DNA of 64,000 bases from Stenotrophomonas sp. Ste86 (GCF_024519465.1 NZ_JALJRW010000005.1:200957-264956), one strand, 5' to 3'; numbered from the stretch's first letter, positions 15,174 to 24,790 are shown. A program made the numbers and translations. Notes: generated by a model from the letters alone, not told the origin.

Positions 15174-16265
15174 ATGAACAAGAAGATCCTTACTGCCGCG
15201 CTGCTGGGCGGTCTGGCTTTCGCCCAGGCTGCATCGGCGCAGGATTTTGATGACCGCTGGTACCTGACCGGTTCGGCCGGCTTCAACTTCCAGGATAGCG
15301 ACCGTCTGACCAACGACGCTCCGTTCGTGACCCTGGGCCTCGGTAAGTTCATCAGCCCCAACTGGTCGCTGGACGGCGAGCTGAACTACCAGAACCCGAA
15401 CTTCGACGCGAACCAGGATCTGAACTGGAGCCAGTACGGCGTGTCCGTCGATCTGCGCCGCCACTTCATCTCCGAAGGCCGTGGCTGGAACCCGTACCTG
15501 CTGATGGGTCTGGGCTACCAGAAGTCGGAAGAAGAGTACAACTCGCTGAACCTGAATGGTCCGCGTGAGCGCAAGGACGGCAACTTCGCCGCCAAGGTCG
15601 GCGTCGGCCTGCAGACCACCTTCGAAAAGCGCGTTGCTGTCCGCGCCGAAGTGGCCTACCGCGCTGATTTCGACGACCAGAGCATCTCGGCTCCGAACGA
15701 AAGCTGGTTCGGCGACGTGCTGGCTTCGGTCGGCGTCGTGATCCCGCTGGGCCCGGCCCCGACCGCTGCTGTGGTTGCCCCGGCTCCGGTGGCGCCGAGC
15801 TGCGCAGACATGGATGACGACGGTGACGGCGTCAACAACTGCGACGACAAGTGCCCGGATTCGCAGCCGGGTCAGACCATCGGTCCGGACGGTTGCCCGG
15901 TGCCGGTCTCCATCGACCTGAAGGGTGTGAACTTCGACTTCGACAAGGCGACCCTGCGTCCGGACGCCGTGGCGATCCTGAGCGAAGCCACCGAGATCCT
16001 GAAGCGTTACCCGGATCTGCGCGTTGAAGTTGCCGGTCACACCGACTCGAAGGGTACCGACGCTTACAACCAGAAGCTGTCGGAGCGTCGCGCCACCACC
16101 GTGTATGACTACCTGACCAAGAACGGCGTGTCCGCTTCGCGTCTGGTGGGTCCGATCGGCTACGGCGAGAGCCGTCCGATTGCACCGAACACCAACCCGG
16201 ATGGTTCGGACAACCCGGAAGGTCGTGCAAAGAACCGTCGTACCGAGCTGAACGTCCAGAACTAA
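15174..16265 (+). CDS. ompA: OmpA/OprF-family outer-membrane protein
   Basis: Structural protein linking outer membrane and peptidoglycan. The 363-residue precursor has a signal peptide ending ASAQ (about 1-22) and an eight-strand beta-barrel (about 25-195). A Pro/Ala-rich linker leads to a thrombospondin type 3-like acidic segment (DMDDDGDGVNNCDDKCPDS) that binds Ca2+ in homologues. The C-terminal OmpA domain has the peptidoglycan-binding pattern GHTDSKGTDAYNQKLSERRA. AGGAG (15160-15164) sets the start. Low-ambiguity, highly biased codon choice suggests high expression. A strong terminator follows. Confidence 0.95.
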   Translation: MNKKILTAALLGGLAFAQAASAQDFDDRWYLTGSAGFNFQDSDRLTNDAPFVTLGLGKFISPNWSLDGELNYQNPNFDANQDLNWSQYGVSVDLRRHFISEGRGWNPYLLMGLGYQKSEEEYNSLNLNGPRERKDGNFAAKVGVGLQTTFEKRVAVRAEVAYRADFDDQSISAPNESWFGDVLASVGVVIPLGPAPTAAVVAPAPVAPSCADMDDDGDGVNNCDDKCPDSQPGQTIGPDGCPVPVSIDLKGVNFDFDKATLRPDAVAILSEATEILKRYPDLRVEVAGHTDSKGTDAYNQKLSERRATTVYDYLTKNGVSASRLVGPIGYGESRPIAPNTNPDGSDNPEGRAKNRRTELNVQN

Positions 16266-16292
16266 GCCTTCTGGTAGTACAGCCTCAGAAGA

Positions 16293-16320
16293 GGGCCCGG
16301 CATTGCCGGGCCCTTTTTTT
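16293..16320 (+). terminator. Terminator of ompA
   Basis: GGGCCCGGCA/TGCCGGGCCC stem followed by seven T. Confidence 0.9.
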
Positions 16321-16384
16321 CGCCTGTTTTTCTCCAAAAGCCAAAAGCCAAAAGCTGTCGTTGCCGCCGGGTCCCAGGCTGGGC

Positions 16385-16482
16385 GGGGGTGTGTGGGTTC
16401 GCGGGACACGCTGCAAGTACATCCCTGTAAGCTCCGTCGCCGCATCCATGCGGCTCAGGGTCCCGCGAACCCACACACCCCC
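16385..16482 (+). repeat. Constant-core/variable-arm hairpin element, copy A
   Basis: Perfect 23-base inverted repeat: arms 16385-16407 and 16460-16482. They end at the core side in GCGGGAC/GTCCCGC. The 52-base core (16408-16459) contains its own hairpin GCCGCAT-CC-ATGCGGC (16439-16454). Core and inner arm bases are shared with the copies at 16586 and 22230; the outer arms are not. The rest of the 591-base ompA-16857 gap contains only copy B and nothing else recognisable. Confidence 0.85.
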
Positions 16483-16585
16483 TCCCTCGACAGTGGGCCG
16501 GTGGCCAATGAAATGCGCCGAGCGAAAGCAGGCAGGGCCGTCGCGCTCCGTCTTTCCTGTGCGCACCAGCCATGTGTCGGAGGCT

Positions 16586-16681
16586 GGTAGGGGTGGGGTT
16601 GCGGGACCCTGAGCCGCATGGATGCGGCGACGGAGCCTCCAGGGATGGATTCACGGCGTGTCCCGCAACCCCACCCCTACC
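16586..16681 (-). repeat. Constant-core/variable-arm hairpin element, copy B
   Basis: Perfect 22-base inverted repeat: arms 16586-16607 and 16660-16681. The 52-base core (16608-16659), read on the minus strand, matches copy A at roughly 45 of 52 positions. It is inverted relative to copy A and 103 bases from it. Confidence 0.85.
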
Positions 16682-16856
16682 GGCCCAGCTCGGGGCAAGC
16701 GGACATGGGGGGGCGAACTTGATCTTCGCTCCGCGCTCTTGATCAAGAAATCAACAATAAATCCAACAAGTTGCCGTATTCATTGAATGTGGGATCTTGA
16801 AAGCCGTTGTGGCGCTGTTAAACTCGCCGCGTCGACCCCTTTCCTGGATGCATCCC

Positions 16857-17366
16857 ATGCTGCGTATCGCACTGGCCGCCGTGCTCGGCCTGGCCCTGGT
16901 CCCCACCGCCTACGCAGCCGTGGATTGCTCGGCGCATGCCATCAGCGCCTCGCCGCTGCCGCTGCCGGCCACCGCCGTTGCGCCGGTTGCCGAAGAGCTC
17001 TACATCCGCAACGTCCAGCTCGGCATGCCCGCTGGCGTGCTCACCTCCAATTTCGACCAGCAGCAGTCGCTGGACCGCGTCCTGCAGCGCCTGCGCATCG
17101 ACGGCTGCCAGAACATCGCCAAGGCCATGCCCGGCGCGCCGGCGATCAAGGCCAACGATCCGGCCGCGTACAAGCCGGCCACCGAGTTCGACAACACCCC
17201 CTGGCGCTTTGACATGAGCCAGAACGGCAAGCGCATGACCGCCGAGGAATTCGACGCCTGGATGAAGGCGCGCGGCGTGCGCGTGGTCAAGGCGCGGCCG
17301 GTGCCGGCCGCCGCCCCGGCCGCCGCGGAAGCACCGGCTGACACCAAGCCGGGCGAGAAGAAGTAG
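16857..17366 (+). CDS. Exported protein of unknown function with EFDAWMKA motif
   Basis: 169 residues with a clear signal peptide (LRIALAAVLGLALVPTAYA). The mature part starts VDCSAHA and has a second Cys in IDGCQNIA. Near the C-terminus the motif MTAEEFDAWMKARGVRVVK is followed by a Pro/Ala-rich tail ending PGEKK. The same motif occurs in the lipoprotein gene at 18315. ATG 16848 is an alternative start (MHPM); 16857 is preferred for the shorter signal peptide. The pseudouridine synthase starts 22 bases downstream, so the two are probably co-transcribed. Family not recognised. Confidence 0.75.
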   Translation: MLRIALAAVLGLALVPTAYAAVDCSAHAISASPLPLPATAVAPVAEELYIRNVQLGMPAGVLTSNFDQQQSLDRVLQRLRIDGCQNIAKAMPGAPAIKANDPAAYKPATEFDNTPWRFDMSQNGKRMTAEEFDAWMKARGVRVVKARPVPAAAPAAAEAPADTKPGEKK

Positions 17367-17388
17367 GCCGCGCGCTGCGCGGAGCACG

Positions 17389-18222
17389 ATGAGCACACGC
17401 CGGCCCCCTGCCGCGCCAGCCGCTCGACCACGCCGCCCCGAGCGGCGTGCGTCATCGACCCGCCCCGCGCGCAGCGACGGCGCACCCCGCCATGGCCTGG
17501 CGCGCGTGCTGTCCAAGGCCGGGCTGTGTTCGCGCACTGAAGCGGCGCGCTGGATTGCCGCCGGCCGCGTCACCGTCGATGGCCGTGTCATCAACAACCC
17601 CGAATTCCCCATCGTCGACGGTCGCCACCACGTGCGCGTCGACGGTCAGCCGCTGGACGCGCCGCGGCGCATCCACCTGATGCTCAACAAGCCGCGCGGC
17701 CTGGTCACCACCGCCCAGGACGAGCAGGGCCGCGACACCGTCTACCGCTGTTTCGATGACGCCGGGTTGCCGTGGATCGCCCCGGTCGGGCGGCTGGACA
17801 AGGCCAGCGAAGGCCTGTTGTTGTTCAGCAACGACCCGCAGTGGGCCGCACGACTTACCGACCCGGCCACCGGCCCGGACAAGACCTACCACGTGCAGAT
17901 CGACGCCATCCCCGATGCCGCGCAGCTGCAGGCGCTGTGCACCGGTGTGGAGGACGAAGGCGAACTGCTGCGCGCTCGACGCGCCACCCTGCTGCGCAGT
18001 GGCGACAAGACCGCGTGGCTGGAAGTGGTGCTCGAAGAAGGCCGAAACCGCCATATCCGGCGCCTGCTGGCCGCGTTGGATATCAACGTGCTGCGCCTGG
18101 TGCGCGTGGCCATTGGGCACCTGCCGATGGGCGCGCTGGGCAAGGGTGCCTGGCGTGAACTCAGCCAGCACGACCTGGATTTGCTGTATGCCGCGGCCGA
18201 TGGCGCCGTGGCGCCGCCGTGA
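17389..18222 (+). CDS. RsuA/RluB/RluE/RluF-family rRNA pseudouridine synthase
   Basis: 277 residues. A basic, Arg/Pro-rich N-terminal extension (1-35) precedes an S4 RNA-binding domain (about 38-85: LARVLSKAGLCSRTEAARWIAAGRV). The catalytic domain contains MLNKPRGLVTT and VGRLDKASEGLLLFSN, whose Asp is the nucleophile, and EGRNRHIRRLLAAL. The family isomerises single uridines in 16S or 23S rRNA; which site is modified cannot be read from the sequence. GGAG lies 4 bases before the ATG. It is flanked by two motif-sharing exported-protein genes. Confidence 0.9.
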   Translation: MSTRRPPAAPAARPRRPERRASSTRPARSDGAPRHGLARVLSKAGLCSRTEAARWIAAGRVTVDGRVINNPEFPIVDGRHHVRVDGQPLDAPRRIHLMLNKPRGLVTTAQDEQGRDTVYRCFDDAGLPWIAPVGRLDKASEGLLLFSNDPQWAARLTDPATGPDKTYHVQIDAIPDAAQLQALCTGVEDEGELLRARRATLLRSGDKTAWLEVVLEEGRNRHIRRLLAALDINVLRLVRVAIGHLPMGALGKGAWRELSQHDLDLLYAAADGAVAPP

Positions 18223-18314
18223 CGCCGTGGCCTGCCCGTGCGCGGCAGGCCGACCGAACTAGGCAATGGATGGCCGCCTACCCGACGTTTCATTCACCCC
18301 CGGGAGATTCCCCC

Positions 18315-18659
18315 ATGCATGCCAACCTGTTCAATCGCCCCCTGTTCCGCAGCGCCTGCCTGCTGTTGCCCGCCGTGCTGCTCTCCGCGTGTGGGGGCCA
18401 CAAACAGGCCGCCAAGGCCGAGGCCCCGGTGACCGACAAGGTGGTGGAAGTCAAAACGCCCGAGCTGGACGGCCGCGGCAGCTACCGCTTCATGATGAGC
18501 GACGGCGACAAGAAGATGTCCGCCGATGAGTTCGACGCCTGGATGAAGGCCAACGGCATCCGCGTGGCCAAGGGCAACGGCCAGGACAGGCCGGTCGCCG
18601 CACCGGTGGTGGTGGCCAGCAAGGAAACGGCCAAGGACAAGAAGAAAAAGAAGAAGTAA
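18315..18659 (+). CDS. Small lipoprotein with EFDAWMKA motif
   Basis: 114 residues. The signal peptide ends in the lipobox LLSAC, so Cys28 would be lipidated. The mature part carries MSADEFDAWMKANGIRVAK, clearly related to the motif in the protein at 16857, and ends in a long Lys run (KDKKKKKK). GGGAG at 18302-18306 supports the start. The pattern of a charged tail plus a conserved amphipathic motif suggests a periplasmic binding role, but this is inference. No family recognised. Confidence 0.75.
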   Translation: MHANLFNRPLFRSACLLLPAVLLSACGGHKQAAKAEAPVTDKVVEVKTPELDGRGSYRFMMSDGDKKMSADEFDAWMKANGIRVAKGNGQDRPVAAPVVVASKETAKDKKKKKK

Positions 18660-18732
18660 GCGGCTGACGCCGGCCGTGGGTCGGCGAGGGCACACAGGCG
18701 TGCCCTCGCCAGATGTTCATGATGCCGCTGCG

Positions 18733-18760
18733 GAGAGCCGCCACCCATGGGGTGGCGCTA
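18733..18760. repeat. Single SMAG palindrome
   Basis: GCCGCCACCCATGGGGTGGC followed by GCTAC, a left-facing single unit between the lipoprotein gene and kbl. Confidence 0.7.
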
Positions 18761-18775
18761 CCCGGTTTGCGCGTG

Positions 18776-19987
<1,212 letters not shown>

Positions 19988-20182
19988 GGCAGGCAGTCTT
20001 CGGCACGGGAAAACCGGGATTTTACCTGCCGGCGGCGACGCTGGGGTTGCGCGCGCCGGCCGATCGGGTCAGTGCCGGCACCGACAGTTGCAGACGTGAT
20101 TGTTGCATCGCAATATCAATCAGGTTAAAAAACTGTAAACCGCCGCCATTCCGCCCACCCCCACCGTCTGGAGAGACCCCGC

Positions 20183-20884
20183 ATGAACCACGCCACGCGC
20201 TGTACCGCCGCCGTTGTGCTCTGCGCCGCCCTGCTTGCCCCGTTCGCCGCCAGTGCCCAGGACGAGGCCGCCTCTCCCTTCAGCTGGAACGTCACCGGCG
20301 TCTCCGACTACGTGTTCCGCGGTGTCTCGCAGACCGACGAGGACCCGACCCTGCAGGCCGGTTTCACCTACACCTCGCCGGTCGGTCTTTACGCCGGCGT
20401 GTGGGGCTCGGGCGTGGACTTCGGCGACGGTGGCCCGGATGCCGAGGTCGATTACCTGATCGGGTATGCGTTCGACGTCACCGACAACGTCAACCTGGAC
20501 CTGCTGCTCAATCGTTACACCTACCCGGGCTCCAGCGACCTGGCCTACAACGAGTTCATCACCAAGACCACGTTCGCCAAGCAGTACAGCCTGACGGTGA
20601 CCTACACCAACGATGTATTCAATTCGGGCACCGATGGCTGGTACTACGCCGTGGGCGGCGAGTGGGCGCTGCCGCAGGAGTTCACCCTGGCCGCCAACGT
20701 GGGTCGCAGTACCTTCGAGGAAGGCATCTCCAAGGACTACACCGATTGGAACATCGGGGTGAATCGCAGCTTCGGCCTGTTCACCCTGGGCCTGGGCTAT
20801 TACGGCACCGACGGCAACGGCCGCGACAACTCCGGCAAGCTGGCCGACAACCGCGTGGTGTTCACGGTAGCGGTAGGCAAGTAG
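20183..20884 (+). CDS. TorF-family putative porin
   Basis: 233 residues. The signal peptide ends at about residue 25 (AASAQ). The mature beta-rich protein begins WNVTGVSDYVFRGVSQTDEDPTLQAG, the hallmark of the TorF/gcw_chp family of small outer-membrane proteins. It ends with alternating strands and VVFTVAVGK. GGAGAG precedes the ATG. The TAG stop codon (20882-20884) is supplied by the GTAG end of a SMAG half-element. It lies between kbl and tdh, divergent from kbl and convergent with tdh. Confidence 0.85.
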   Translation: MNHATRCTAAVVLCAALLAPFAASAQDEAASPFSWNVTGVSDYVFRGVSQTDEDPTLQAGFTYTSPVGLYAGVWGSGVDFGDGGPDAEVDYLIGYAFDVTDNVNLDLLLNRYTYPGSSDLAYNEFITKTTFAKQYSLTVTYTNDVFNSGTDGWYYAVGGEWALPQEFTLAANVGRSTFEEGISKDYTDWNIGVNRSFGLFTLGLGYYGTDGNGRDNSGKLADNRVVFTVAVGK

Positions 20885-20905
20885 TGCCGGCCGCTGGCCG
20901 GCTCC
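20881..20905 (+). repeat. SMAG palindrome overlapping the porin stop codon
   Basis: GTAGTGCCGGCCGCTGGCC with GGC flank. Bases 20882-20884 double as the TAG stop of the upstream gene. Confidence 0.8.
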
Positions 20906-20934
20906 TCGCGCCACCGGCCACCCCGCGAAACAAA

Positions 20935-20960
20935 AAAAGGCGCCCGGATGGGCGCCTTTT
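20935..20960. terminator. Bidirectional terminator between porin gene and tdh
   Basis: AAAAGGCGCCC-GGAT-GGGCGCCTTTT symmetrical stem-loop between convergent genes. A second imperfect stem (TTGATCCTC/GAGGATCAA, 21055-21087) overlaps the tdh stop codon. Confidence 0.8.
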
Positions 20961-21083
20961 CAATGCTGGCCTGACACCGGATCCGCGCTGGAGCAGAGCC
21001 CCCTGCTGTTGAAGGGGACGCGTCGACGGCGCGGGCAAAAGGTGACAGGGGCCGTTGATCCTCCGTGCCAAAGGCACTGAGGA

Positions 21084-22106
21084 TCAATTCCAGCTCAACA
21101 CCACCTTGCCGGCCTTGCCCTGTTCCATCAGGTCGAAACCCTTCTGGAAGTCGTCGATCGGCAGCTGGTGGGTGAGTACCTTGCCGAGCGGGAAACCGGA
21201 CAGCACCAGCTGGGTCATCTTGTACCAGGTCTCGTACATCTTGCGGCCGTAGATGCCCTGCACGGTGAGGCCCTTGAAGATGATCTTGTCCCAGTCGCAG
21301 CCAGCGCCCCGCGGCATGATGCCGAGCATGGCGATCTTGCCGCCGTGGTACATGCAGTCGAGCATGTCGTTGAAGGCGCGCGGGTTGCCGCTCATTTCCA
21401 GGCCCACGTCGAAGCCCTCCATGTGCAGGTCCTTCATCACGTCCTTGAGCGAGGTGTTGGAGACGTTGACCACGCGGGTGGCGCCCATGTCGGCGGCCAG
21501 CTTGAGGCGGAAGTCGTTGACGTCGGTGACCACCACGTTGCGCGCGCCGATGTGTTTGCAGATGCCGGCGGCGATGATGCCGATGGGGCCGGCGCCGGTG
21601 ATCAGCACGTCTTCACCGATGACGTTGAACTCCAGCGCGCAGTGCGCGGCGTTGCCGTAGGGGTCGAAGAAGGCAGCCAGTTCGGACGGGATCTGGTCGG
21701 GGATGGGCCACAGGTTGCTGGCCGGCATGACCATGTATTCGGCGAAGGCGCCGTTGACGTTGACGCCGATGCCGACGGTGTTGGGGCACAGGTGCGGGCG
21801 GCCGCCACGGCAGTTGCGGCAGTGGCCGCAGACGATGTGGCCTTCGGCCGAGACGCGCTGGCCGACTTCATAGCCGGTGACGCCGGGGCCGATTTCGGCG
21901 ATGCGGCCGACGAATTCGTGGCCGATGGTGAGGCCGGGCTTGATGGTGCGCTGGCTCCATTCGTCCCACAGGTAGATATGCAGGTCGGTACCGCAGATGG
22001 CGGTCTTTTCCAGCTTGATCAGGACTTCGTTGGGACCCGGGGTCGGGACCGGCACGTTTTCCAGCCAGATGCCCTTGGCGGCTTCACGCTTGACCAGGGC
22101 CTTCAT
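21084..22106 (-). CDS. tdh: L-threonine 3-dehydrogenase
   Basis: NAD-dependent oxidation of threonine to 2-amino-3-ketobutyrate, the substrate of Kbl. The 340-residue product is a zinc-dependent MDR enzyme. Catalytic zinc motif: [12 protein letters not shown] and GHEFVG. Structural zinc Cys cluster: [15 protein letters not shown]. Rossmann motif: [14 protein letters not shown]. Family-typical length is 341. ATG 22121 (adding MAQQT) is an in-frame alternative; neither has a strong ribosome site. The 480-base upstream gap holds hairpin element C and an eroded SMAG, and is shared with the divergent S46 peptidase gene. Confidence 0.96.
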   Translation of the reverse strand: MKALVKREAAKGIWLENVPVPTPGPNEVLIKLEKTAICGTDLHIYLWDEWSQRTIKPGLTIGHEFVGRIAEIGPGVTGYEVGQRVSAEGHIVCGHCRNCRGGRPHLCPNTVGIGVNVNGAFAEYMVMPASNLWPIPDQIPSELAAFFDPYGNAAHCALEFNVIGEDVLITGAGPIGIIAAGICKHIGARNVVVTDVNDFRLKLAADMGATRVVNVSNTSLKDVMKDLHMEGFDVGLEMSGNPRAFNDMLDCMYHGGKIAMLGIMPRGAGCDWDKIIFKGLTVQGIYGRKMYETWYKMTQLVLSGFPLGKVLTHQLPIDDFQKGFDLMEQGKAGKVVLSWN

Positions 22107-22229
22107 TGTTTGCTGCGCCATCTCGGTGGAACTCGTCGGGGGGAAAACGCGGATTATAGAGCCGATGGCGGTTTTTCCATGTTGCGTTGCGGGTGGTTTG
22201 GGGTAGGGGCAGCGCCTCCTTCTGGCGTG

Positions 22230-22338
22230 GGAGGTGCCGGGCAGGCCGGTGCAGGACACGCCGTGAACCCATCCTTGGGGGCTCGGTATTGCCATCCATG
22301 GCAATACACGGTCCTGCACCGGCCTGCCCGGCACCTCC
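22230..22338 (+). repeat. Constant-core/variable-arm hairpin element, copy C
   Basis: Perfect 28-base inverted repeat: arms 22230-22257 and 22311-22338, ending GCAGGAC/GTCCTGC at the core. The 53-base core (22258-22310) begins ACGCCGTGAA like copy B. It keeps CATCCATG in its inner hairpin, but the stem bases differ in a paired manner (ATTGC/GCAAT instead of CGC/GCG). It sits in the divergent tdh/S46 region, so it cannot be a terminator for either gene. An eroded SMAG end (GTAGAGCCGGGCCATGCCG) lies at 22379-22397. Confidence 0.85.
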
Positions 22339-22586
22339 GGACACATGGCTGCGCCTGGCAGAAGGCGAAAGCGGGAGGGTAGAGCCGGGCCATGCCGCGC
22401 CACGTGACCCCCAGGCGCCTTTCTGATGAACGCATCGCCATGCGCGGGAAACGTTCCGCCAGGCACGGCGGTTGATTCATTTCAGGCAATGATCGGCGCC
22501 GGTCACACCGCCCATGACTTCCGGGGTTCGGACCGGGGCAGGGGGGCGGGCTAGAATCGGCGGTTCTCTTTGCAAGGGGCTGCTCA

Positions 22587-24752
22587 ATGCGCTCGAACCT
22601 GCTCGCTTTTTCCGTCGTCGCCAGCCTTGGGCTGGTCCAGGTTGCCCAAGCCGCTGAAGGCATGTGGGTGCCGCAGCAGCTGCCGGAAATCGCCGGTCCG
22701 CTCAAGCAGGCGGGGCTGAAGCTGTCGCCGGAGCAGATCTCCAACCTGACCGGCGACCCGATGGGCGCGGTGGTGGCGCTGGGCGGCTGCACCGCCAGCT
22801 TCGTGTCGCCGCAGGGCCTGGTGGTGACCAACCACCATTGCGCCTACGGTGCGATCCAGCTGAATTCGACCGCCGAGAAAAACCTGATCAAGGACGGCTT
22901 CAACGCACCCACCCTGAAGGATGAGCTGAGCGCCGGCCCGAACGCGCGCGTGTACGTGCTCGACCAGATCACCGATGTGACCGCGCAGGCCAAGGCCGCC
23001 ATCGCCGCCGCCGGCAAGAATCCGCTGGCGCGGACCCGCGCGCTGGATGCCTTCGACAAGGCACAGACCGCGGCGTGCGAAGCCGATGCCGGGTTCCGCT
23101 GCCGTCTGTTCAGTTTTTCCGGCGGCAACACCTACCGCCTGTTCCGCAACATCGAGATCAAGGACGTGCGCCTGGTCTACGCGCCCCCGGGCAGCGTCGG
23201 CAAGTTCGGTGGCGACATCGACAACTGGATGTGGCCGCGCCACACCGGCGATTTCTCGTTCTATCGCGCCTATGTGGGCAAGGACGGCAAGCCGGCCGCG
23301 TTCTCGGCCGACAACGTGCCCTACCAGCCCAAGCACTTCCTGACATTCGCCGACACGCCGCTGGGCGCCGACGACTTCGTGATGGTGGCCGGATACCCGG
23401 GCCGCACCAACCGCTATGCGCTGGCCGGTGAGTTCAACGAAACCGCCACCTGGACCTACCCGACCATCGCGCGCCACTACAACGCGGTGATCGATCTGAT
23501 CGGCAAGGCGGGTCAGCAGGATGCGGATATCAAGGTGAAATACGCCGCCACCATGGCGGGCCTGAACAACACCGCCAAGAATTATCAGGGCCAGCTGGAT
23601 GGCTTCAAGCGCATCGATGCGGCCGGCCAGAAGCAGGCCGAAGAAGCGGCCGTGCTGGCGTGGCTGAAGCAGCAGGGCGCGGCCGGCAAGCCGGCGCTGG
23701 CTGCGCACGCGCAGCTGATCAAGCACCTGGAAGAAGGCGGCGCCACGCGCGATCGCGACCTGATCGTGAGCCAGTTCAACAACACCGCCGTGCTGGGCTC
23801 GGCGCTCAGCCTGTACCGCCTGTCGATCGAACGTGCCAAGGCGGACGCCGAGCGCGAAGCCGGTTACCAGGAGCGCGACCTGCCCTCGATCGAAGGCGGG
23901 CTGAAGCAGATGGACCGCCGCTATGTCGCGCGCATGGACCAGCAGCTGCAGACGTACTGGCTCAGCCAGTACGCTGCGCTGCCGGCCGCGCAGCGCAACA
24001 ACGAGGTGCTCAACCAGTGGCTGGCGGGCAGCGACAAGGCCGCCATCGATGGCCTGGTCGGCAAGCTGGCCGGCACGCAGCTGGGCAGCCTGGACGAGCG
24101 CCTGAAGTGGTTCAAGGCCGACCGTGCCGCCTTCGAAGCCAGCACCGATCCGGCCATCCAGTACGCGGTGGCGGTGATGCCGGCGCTGCTCAAGCAGGAA
24201 GAGCAGAAGAAGACCCGCGAAGGCGAGTCGTTGGTCTCGCGCCCGCTGTACCTCCAGGCATTGGCCGACTACAAGAAGAGCAAGGGCGAGTTCGTCTATC
24301 CCGACGCCAACCTGTCGCTGCGCATCACCTTCGGCAACGTGATGGGGTACACCCCGAAGGACGGCGTGGCCTACACCCCGTTCACCACGCTGGAAGGCGT
24401 GGCCGCCAAGGAAACCGGTGCCGATCCGTTCGACTCGCCCAAGGCGCTGCTCGATGCGGTCAAGGCCAAGCGTTACGGTGGCCTGGAAGACAAGCGCGTC
24501 GGCTCGGTGCCGGTGAACTTCCTGTCCAACCTGGACATCACCGGTGGCAACTCCGGCTCGCCGGTGCTCGATGCCCACGGCAAGCTGGTCGGCCTGGCCT
24601 TCGATGGCAACTGGGAATCGGTCAGCTCCAACTGGGTGTTCGATCCGGTGATGACCCGCATGATCGCCGTCGACAGCCGTTACATGCAGTGGATCATGCA
24701 GGAAGTGGCGCCGGCGCCGCAGCTGCTGAAAGAGCTGAACCTGGCCAAATAA
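22587..24752 (+). CDS. Secreted S46-family dipeptidyl peptidase (DPP7-like)
   Basis: Serine exopeptidase that removes dipeptides from oligopeptides in the periplasm. The 721-residue precursor has a signal peptide ending VAQAA. It shows the S46 triad context: TNHHCAYG (His84), GGDIDNWMWPRHTGDFSFYRAY (acidic residue near 210-212) and TGGNSGSPVLD with the nucleophilic Ser. The S1-pocket position reads FDGNWES, with Gly as in DPP7-type enzymes (hydrophobic P1), not the Arg of DPP11. A possible -10, TAGAAT, lies at 22552-22557. A strong terminator follows. Such enzymes are typical of Bacteroidetes and xanthomonads. Confidence 0.93.
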   Translation: MRSNLLAFSVVASLGLVQVAQAAEGMWVPQQLPEIAGPLKQAGLKLSPEQISNLTGDPMGAVVALGGCTASFVSPQGLVVTNHHCAYGAIQLNSTAEKNLIKDGFNAPTLKDELSAGPNARVYVLDQITDVTAQAKAAIAAAGKNPLARTRALDAFDKAQTAACEADAGFRCRLFSFSGGNTYRLFRNIEIKDVRLVYAPPGSVGKFGGDIDNWMWPRHTGDFSFYRAYVGKDGKPAAFSADNVPYQPKHFLTFADTPLGADDFVMVAGYPGRTNRYALAGEFNETATWTYPTIARHYNAVIDLIGKAGQQDADIKVKYAATMAGLNNTAKNYQGQLDGFKRIDAAGQKQAEEAAVLAWLKQQGAAGKPALAAHAQLIKHLEEGGATRDRDLIVSQFNNTAVLGSALSLYRLSIERAKADAEREAGYQERDLPSIEGGLKQMDRRYVARMDQQLQTYWLSQYAALPAAQRNNEVLNQWLAGSDKAAIDGLVGKLAGTQLGSLDERLKWFKADRAAFEASTDPAIQYAVAVMPALLKQEEQKKTREGESLVSRPLYLQALADYKKSKGEFVYPDANLSLRITFGNVMGYTPKDGVAYTPFTTLEGVAAKETGADPFDSPKALLDAVKAKRYGGLEDKRVGSVPVNFLSNLDITGGNSGSPVLDAHGKLVGLAFDGNWESVSSNWVFDPVMTRMIAVDSRYMQWIMQEVAPAPQLLKELNLAK

Positions 24753-24763
24753 GCCCCTCCCGA

Positions 24764-24790
24764 CCCCGCGGCGAACACCGCGGGGTTTTT
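24764..24790 (+). terminator. Terminator of the S46 peptidase gene
   Basis: CCCCGCGG-CGAACA-CCGCGGGG stem followed by five T. A degenerate SMAG core without GTAG (about 24798-24822) lies downstream. Confidence 0.85.

Noticed and set aside
19988..20182. Glycine or threonine riboswitch upstream of kbl or tdh
   Set aside because: No conserved aptamer core or tandem stems visible in either leader.
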